From Ovis canadensis (taxonomy: Eukaryota > Chordata > Mammalia > Artiodactyla > Bovidae), in the NCBI RefSeq assembly GCF_042477335.2, contig NC_091256.1, positions 39,338,001 to 39,402,000 of the forward strand: a stretch of 64,000 nt of DNA, in the 5' to 3' direction. Of the stretch, positions 57,621 through 64,000 are shown piece after piece. Within the stretch, counting starts at the first letter, position 1; each line of letters opens with the position of its first letter. The position numbers and the translations under genes are program-made. The notes under the pieces were generated by a model, which had not been told where the DNA came from, made no database searches, and worked only from the letters and a program-made list of their open reading frames with translations.

Positions 57621-59157
57621 TCCCACCCCCATAGCCCGGTCCAGGGCTTCGTCCAGGGAGGTGGTGGCACCCAGACGCCTAGCGATATTCTGGAAGGGTT
57701 CTGAGCACCCCTACCCCCTGTGGGCCCATTGAGCTGGCTCTAGCTGGGCTGTGGTCTGCAGTGTGAACCGTGAGGGTGGTGGGAAACTGATCAGGAGTGA
57801 GCGGGAGGCCAGGTGCCTCCGGCTCAGGGATCCCTACTGTGCTCCTCGCTGGCCGGGCCTGGGACTCCACCCTTCCCCGAGGACCACCACCTCGGGATGT
57901 CCACCAGCAGCTCAACCTGGGGCTTGGCTTTTCCTGCGGAATGAGTGACCTTTGCAATACTGGTACGGCTTTCCGGTTGCATCACTCTTGTCAGAACTGG
58001 AGAGACTTGAACCTTTTGGAAAGTAAGAGAAACACAGGTTCCACGCCACGCTCCATGATTAATCCCATGAGTGCCAAGGGCTCAGGGAAATCTGCCTCTC
58101 TTACCAGCTCTCTGGGGGAAAATGGATGGCCTTTCCTGCTTTCCAGTTTTCTCCCTGTGAACCAAGTTGTCCCTGTGAGAAGGCAAGAGCAGGCAGCCTG
58201 ATGGCCAGCTGCGGGGAGGTGGCCCCTGCCCTCACCCAGTTATGTGGTTATGTGCCCCCTTCCCACAGTCAGGTCTCAGGGTCACAGTGATACTGTCAAG
58301 ATGGAACATCTTAATTTCCAAGTTGCCCACTCGACCTTTGGTTGAACACCAGAAGTATTTTTAGCGTTTGCATTTCTTTTTGCCACCTAACATTTCCACA
58401 AGCAGACTGATCCCACCAAGACAGCAGCAACGCAGAATATTCCTCTAAACCCCGACCCGAGTCCTTAGGACTGCAGTATGTGAGCACAGGGACACCTTTC
58501 TGTGCATTTTAGACACCTTTCCAGCTCAGGTGACCGCGCTGTGGCCCAGCCTGCAGTGCTATCCTGTTACACACTACTGGGGAAGCTCCCAGACCCGGAG
58601 CACACTGCTGAGAAAAGCCGCTCTGGATGGGAGGGAGGGGAGAGGGTGTGGTTAATGGTGGGAAGGAAATCCAACAGGTGTATTATATGGCCCACGCCTA
58701 TTATCTCCTGAATAGGAGTCTTTCTCTCCTCAAACAGAAAATGCCACGTATTGAAATTCCAGGAAGGTAATGCTTTTGCCTCATAGGCAGTGAGCTGTGT
58801 TCCACTTGGGTTTTTCCTTTGGTGATTTAGAACCAACGGACAACTTGACAGGTCTTATTTTAACTGACAAACATGAGATGGAAAGGGCTCAAATAAAACT
58901 CCCTGAGTGTGAGCATGTGCACCCTGTGGGGTAGAGAGAGAGTCTGCTCCCCCACTTGTGTTGCTTAACTAAAAGTGTGGGCTGAAGGTTGAGTGAATGA
59001 GTTTGTGGCCACCCCTGCTCCAGGGGTGTTTAACATCTGTGGAGGTCGCCGTCCCCTCCCTGGAGGTGCTCCGGGCCAGCCAGCTCACTGCATGGCCCCC
59101 CTTCACCGTTCCAGACTCTCCTGTCAGATGCTGAGGCTGCCCCCTCCTTATCCCAGA
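57621..59157. other. Mostly unique, GC-rich sequence
   Basis: No recognised gene. The frame at 57797-58201 (134 residues) has no domain I recognise. Confidence 0.45.
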
Positions 59158-59348
59158 CTGAATCCTCCTGCCAATGCAGGAGACGCGGCTTCAATCCCCA
59201 GTCCAGGAATATCCCCTGGAGAAGGAAATGGCAGCCCACTCTGGTATTCTTGCTGGAACAATTCCAAGGACCGAAGAGCCTGGCAGTCTACAGTCCATGG
59301 GGTCACAAAGAGTCGAGCACAACTGAGCAATTAAACAACAACAACATA
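59158..59348 (+). mobile_element. Bov-tA SINE, head shortened
   Basis: Starts within the tRNA-like head ('gaatcctcctgccaatgcaggagacg'), B-box diverged, body to 'gcacaactgagcaattaaacaac'. Confidence 0.88.
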
Positions 59349-59559
59349 TCCACCTTGGAGCCCGCTGCTCTTCCCTCTTACAAAGAAACCTCCTTAACTT
59401 CCCACCTTTGTTCAGGTAGCACTTCCTCAGAGAAGGTTCCCTCAGCTTCAGGCTAGGTCTGTCTCCCCCACCTTCGTGTTCCAGGATCTAAAAACAAAAA
59501 GTGAATGCTCTTTTTGTTTTCACAGTCAAAAATTCCCTGTGTGGCCACTTTACCTTTGT

Positions 59560-59740
59560 TCACTCGGTAGGAGATGTACTTTATTCTGTCCATCTTGCAG
59601 ACAGGGAGACTGAGGCATGGAGGAATGAAGTCACTGGCCTAAGGTTACCTGGCCTATGGCTGGCAAGTGGTAGAGCCAGGATTCAAAGCAGGCCATTAGT
59701 ACCTGACCGCCAGCCGAGCTGGCACCCTACTCCACGATTT
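59560..59740 (+). mobile_element. MIR SINE
   Basis: 'cagacagggagactgaggcatgg' and 'ctggcaagtggtagagccaggattcaaagcaggcc' are in MIR order. Confidence 0.75.
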
Positions 59741-60886
59741 TCATCAGATCAGTGGTCACTAATTGTATTCTTCCTGTCTGTCTATTCAGGTGTGTGTATA
59801 CATATATAGCTGGGAGCAGAGGGCGGGGTGACTCTCCAGGGCAGACAGGGATGTGTCTTCCTTCCCTCAGGACCCAGAACAGGGGCTGCCCCATCAGAAG
59901 GCTGCCCCCCACACTGTTTATACTTTTTTACGTCCCTTTGTTTTTGCCTGTAAACTACTTTTTTCTTTCTCCCGGATTCCGGCTCCAGGCTGCTCTCCCA
60001 GTTTTGGCTCCAGGTCTTTCAGGGAGATAAACACAGCCCTTACCCTACTGCAGAAGATTCTAATCAGCCCAACCCAGTTGACCTTACCCATGGACCCCAT
60101 CCACCTGAGGCCCTGCCAGCCACTGGGATTCAGGGAGAGGGCTGTGAGTGGGGAGGCTGGTCATGTGCTGGGCTGTGCAGAATAGGGGAGGCGCCTGCAC
60201 CCAGGGTTTTCCCCCACCTACCCTGGGCCTGAGTGCTCTCTCCCACATCGAGTGTCATGGTTGGGGAGCTCCGGGAACCCCAGATGTGGCCGTCTATTGG
60301 CCTGCATTTGAGGAAGAACGTTCAAGGTTTGTGTTGGCAGGCCAGCCTGAAGTGGAGAGGAAGCTGTCTGTTTTCCCCATTCTGCAGGCCGTGCCTTCCC
60401 CCACAGAGGAGCAGCAAGGCTGGGTAGGGCGGGGAAGGGTAGCCTGCCGAAGCACACAGATCCCCAGCCCCACCTTTCTCTGGCCCGGAGTCCAGGGGCC
60501 CACAGCGTACCCCTCTGCCACGCCATTGTTGGCCAGTGGCTGGCTTCTCCCAGAAGGAGCGTGAGGTTCTCATGTCTGAATCCCTGTCAGGAAGACTTTG
60601 GACGACAGGGTAGACAGAGGAATTCCCAGATGGAGGCCGAGCTGGGCCTTCTCCGCAGGCTCAGGACTGTGGCCACCTTCTTGGCCTCTTCTGGCTGAAG
60701 GCCATGTACATGGTGAGCGCTGACTTGGAGTTAGCTGGTAGCTTTCTATAGTTTAGGGAGCATTTTCCAATTGCGAGGTTCTAACCACCTGCCTGGGTTT
60801 GAGGAAGGAGAGTCTCCCAGTTCAGGCTGTGCCCCTCCCCACTGTGTTTGCCAGGATCCTGAGGCTGATCCTCACCCTCTAGATCT
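59741..60886. other. GC-rich, no recognised gene
   Basis: Short frames on both strands only. No known exon recognised; possible candidates for the coding exons of a downstream gene were looked for and not found. Confidence 0.45.
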
Positions 60887-61597
60887 CAATCTTGACTCCA
60901 GCTTGGGCTGCATCCAGCCTGGCATTTCTCGCCATGTATGCTGCAGGGTGACAACATACAGCCTTTCCCAATTTGGAACCAGTCTACTGTTCCATGTCCA
61001 GTTCTAACTGTTGCTTCTTGACTTGCATACAGGTTTCTGAGGAGGCAGATAAGGTGGTCTGGTAGGCCCATCTCTTTCAGAATTTTCCACAGTTTGATGT
61101 GATCCATACAGTCCAAAGCTTTAGCGTAGTCAATGAAGCAGAAGTAGATGTTTTTCTGGAATTCTCTTGCTTTTTCCATGATCCACGGGATGTTGGCAAT
61201 TTGATCTCTGGTTCCTCTGCCTTTTCTAAACCCAGCTTGTACGTCTGGAAGCTCTTGGTTAATGTACTGTTGAAGCCTGAAAGTGAAAACTCGCTCAGTC
61301 TTGTCAACTCTTTTGAGACCCCATGGACTGATTCTCCAGGCCAGAATACTGGATTAGGTAGCCTTTCCCTTCTCCAAGTGATCTTCCCAGCCCAGGGATC
61401 AAACCCAGGTCTCCTGCATTACAGGCAAATTCTTTACCAGCTGAGCCACCAGGGAAGCCCAGTTGAAGCCTAGCTTGGAAAATTTTGAGCATGACCTTGC
61501 TAGCGTGTGAAATGAGTGCAATTGTGCAGTAGTTTGAATATTCTTTGGCATTGCCCTTCTTTGGGATTGGAATGATAAGTGACCTTTTCCAGTTTTG
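60887..61597 (-). mobile_element. BovB LINE internal fragment, antisense, split by a SINE
   Basis: Minus-strand frames give RT-domain text in order: 'NSRKTSTSASLT' then 'IKLWKILKEMGLPDHLICLLRNLYASQEATVRTGHG'. The part at 61472-61597 continues the same element on the far side of the SINE. The 3' end of BovB is missing. Confidence 0.9.
61279..61461 (-). mobile_element. Bov-tA SINE, antisense, nested in BovB
   Basis: 'gaaagtgaaaactcgctcagtcttgtcaac' to 'accagctgagccaccagggaagccca'. Perfect 10-bp target-site duplication GTTGAAGCCT at 61269-61278 and 61462-61471, inside BovB sequence, so it is younger than that BovB. Confidence 0.95.
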
Positions 61598-62375
61598 TCC
61601 CCAAAGTAGCAGAAAGCTATTTAGGAGTTTTAACAGGGGCATGATAGGTCAGATTTGGGTTTCCGGAAGATCGCTCTGGCTGCAAAGCACACTGGAGGAG
61701 GCAGAGCAGGGGTAAGTGAACCCAGCTGTAGTCCAGGGAGAGAAGGGCACCACTTGGGCACGTGGGCTGGCTGGCGGTGGTGGAGCTGGGTTTGTGGTAT
61801 AATTGGGAGGTGGAGCTTCTGGAACTCGCCTATAGATTGGATGTGGATGAAATGGAGGATGGGGGTGTTTCAAGGCCATCGCCTGGGTTTTTGGCAGTTA
61901 GAAGTGGGTACTTCCAGCAACAGGGAGAGGGAACCACAGAAGAAGACAAAGTTTCAGGAGACAAGTGCAACCTCAGATGCATTGGAGTAGGTTTTGAGAC
62001 ACTGAGGAACTGTCAAGTTGGCAGGTGGGTGCCTGAGTCTGTTGCTCAGAGTAGGTCTGGGTTAGAGATTCACGTGTGTGTCCTCTATCCAGAGGTGGCA
62101 GTGGGAACTACGTGCCCAGAAAGGACAGCCCCGTTTGGACACCAGTTCTCCCACAGCCCAGTCAGATTTCTTTACCCCATTTCATATGTTTGCCAGGCCC
62201 CCAGCTCTCAGATGCCCTTGGGTTTCCAGGTTTCCAGATTCACCTTTGTGTCAAGGGCTTCTTGGCCACTGGGAAGTCACACCAGCGAGTCTGTGCAGCT
62301 CTGGTGCTGCGAGGTGTCTGACTCACGCTTGGAGCAGGATCACAGGGAAGAGTCACTCTTGCGGTCTTCTATACT
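61598..62375. other. Intergenic, no recognised gene
   Basis: The frames at 61762-62379 (205 residues) and neighbours look like chance. No confident repeat. Confidence 0.4.
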
Positions 62376-62379
62376 TTAG

Positions 62380-63160
62380 AAAATGTATGATTATTTTATT
62401 TGGGGGCAGATAGTTCATGCATGTGGTAAAAAACTTTTTTTCGACACACAGAAGTTTATCCAGCGAAAGTGTTTCCTCCTTACCGGAGGCCACTGTCACC
62501 GGCGTCTGCGTGAACTCTGACAGTCTCCACATGACTGTGTGTGTCCTTTGGTCTACCCCATTGTCACCCAGTAATCGTACACACTTCTTTTGTACCCTAC
62601 TTTTTTCACGTACCTATCATAGAAATCTTTTCATATTAGCATATAGATTTACCTTCTGCACATATTCACTGTATGAATGTCAGACTATTTCACCGTCCCA
62701 GAAGATAAATATTTATATTGTTTCAGTCTTCTGCTTTTACCAAAAAAAGAGCTGTAGTGAATATTTTTGTGCATATGGCATTTTACTTAAACATAAACTC
62801 AGTATTTTGGAGGCAGAAATTCCTAGAACTAGAATTGCTGAGTCAAAGGTCATTTGTATCTTACATCCTGATAGGTATTACAAAATTGCTTCTCACCCAG
62901 GTTTTTATTTAAAGAAGAGTCTGAATAGTTGGGAGTCAAGTGGAATAATATCCTTTTCGTTTCTCAAGAATGATGGCACCATTCTTGACAACACCTCTTC
63001 GAGGAGCCAGCTACTGTGTTGTGTCTGTCTTTTGAGAACATACCTTTCTGTGACTGGGGCAGCGGGAAAAATGTTTATCTATCATGTTCTATAGCATTGA
63101 AATTGTATATAGTATTGAAAATTTTGAAAACTGAGCATTTGTTCCTAAGAGTATGTGCCC
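62380..63160 (-). mobile_element. Ancient L1M 3' region, antisense
   Basis: 'catagaaatcttttcatattagcatatagatttacc', 'gaactagaattgctgagtcaaaggtcatttg', 'ggtattacaaaattgcttctcacc' are the same family as 240-1330. The 225-residue plus-strand frame at 62417-63094 is a by-product of this repeat. Confidence 0.55.
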
Positions 63161-63265
63161 TGGAGGACTTGATATATTTTCTTTTCTCCCTGACTTTCTC
63201 AATCAGTTAGGATTACTTTAGGCTTTGTATAACAGAAAACTCAAAATAACAACAGCTCAAACAAT

Positions 63266-64000
63266 CAGTTCAGTTCAGTTCAGTCGCTCAGTCGTGTCCG
63301 ACTCTTTGCGACCCCATGAATCGCAGCATGCCAGGCCTCCCTGTCCATCACCAACTCCCGGAGTTCACTCAGACTCATGTCCATCGAGTCAGTGATGCCA
63401 TCCAGACATCTCATCCTCTGTCGTCCCCTTCTCCTCCTGCCCCCAATCCCTCCCAGCATCAGAGTCTTGTTCGCATGAGGTGGCCAAAGTACTGGAGTTT
63501 CAGCTTCAGCATAATTCCTTCCAAAGAAATCCCAGGGCTGATCTTCAGAATGGGTTGGATCTCCTTGCAGTCCAAGGGACTCTCAAGAGTCTTCTCCAAC
63601 ACCACAGTTTAAAAGCATCAATTCTTCGGCACTCAGCCTTCTTCACAGTCCAACTCTCACACCCATACATGACCACAGGAAAAACCATAGCCTTGACTAG
63701 ATGGACCTTAGTCTGCAAGGTAATGTCTCTGCTTTTGAATATGCTATCTAGGTTGGTCATAACTTTTCTTCCAAGGAGTAAGCGTCTTTTAATTTCATGG
63801 CTGCAATCACAATCTGCAGTGATTTTGGAGCCTCAAAAAATAAAGTCTGACACGGTTTCCACTGTTTCCCCATCTATTTCCCATGAAGTGATGGGACTGG
63901 ATGCCATGATCTTCGTTTTCTGAATGTTGAGCTTTAAGCCAACTTCTTCACTCTCCGCTTTTACTTTCATCAAGAGGCTTTTTAATTCCTCTTCACTTTC
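63266..64000 (-). mobile_element. BovB LINE fragment, antisense, cut by the window end
   Basis: CAGTT-repeat tail at 63266, then the ORF2 C-terminal region in reverse (minus-strand frame 63545-63760 with [22 protein letters not shown]). Continues beyond position 64000. Similar in state to the copy at 15070-15877. Confidence 0.95.

Noticed and set aside
62417-63094. 225-residue plus-strand frame as a gene
   Set aside because: It is the opposite strand of an ancient L1M 3' region, and has no recognisable domain.
54110-64000. EPHX1 coding exons
   Set aside because: The expected N-terminal coding exon was looked for and not seen; only the upstream CpG island is in a plausible place.

Overview
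This is mammalian nuclear DNA, from a ruminant. It carries many BovB LINEs and the tRNA-Glu-derived SINEs typical of bovids (Bov-tA, BOV-A2, CHR type), plus ruminant-type L1 3' ends, older mammalian L1M, L2 and MIR relics, and LTRs of endogenous retroviruses. There are no bacterial features: no operons, CRISPR arrays or prokaryotic mobile elements.

Only one protein-coding gene can be supported from the sequence. It is SRP9, the 9 kDa subunit of the signal recognition particle, on the + strand in three coding exons (18936-19007, 23747-23815, 28011-28130). These join in phase 0 to give an 86-residue protein, the full family length. The gene starts in a CpG island with a CCAAT box and a consensus YY1 site and no upstream ATG. 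Its 3' UTR has poly(A) signals at 28399 and 29202. Intact introns and open reading frames mark it as the expressed locus, not one of the processed SRP9 copies found in mammalian genomes.

Layout. 1-18.5 kb is upstream intergenic DNA: an old L1M split by a BovB, two L1 3' halves in a row (the second split by another BovB), a unique stretch at 9.2-12.2 kb, and several SINEs with clear target-site duplications. 18.6-29.2 kb is SRP9; its introns hold BovB, Bov-tA and CHR copies, a degraded U6 snRNA pseudogene, a 105-bp exact direct duplication and a 55-bp inverted repeat. 29.3-53.3 kb is dense in repeats: a solo LTR at 36.27-36.68 kb with intact ends, two related LTRs at about 34.2 and 52.0 kb, nested L1s and an old BovB. 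At 53.4-54.1 kb lies a second CpG island with no recognised coding sequence. It is a candidate first exon or promoter for a downstream gene. By remembered human 1q42 order (SRP9 then EPHX1, same strand) that gene could be EPHX1, but no EPHX1 coding exon is seen here. 55-61 kb is mostly unique and GC-rich, and the window ends inside another BovB.

The longest open frames are decayed BovB/L1 reverse-transcriptase remnants or chance frames in CpG islands, not genes. I found no convincing new biological system. The most interesting signals are the intron-1 fold-back repeat, the zero-divergence 105-bp duplication, the unexplained CpG island, and the well-resolved nested transposon insertions. Repeat family names come from recognition by eye, and boundaries without a target-site duplication are approximate.
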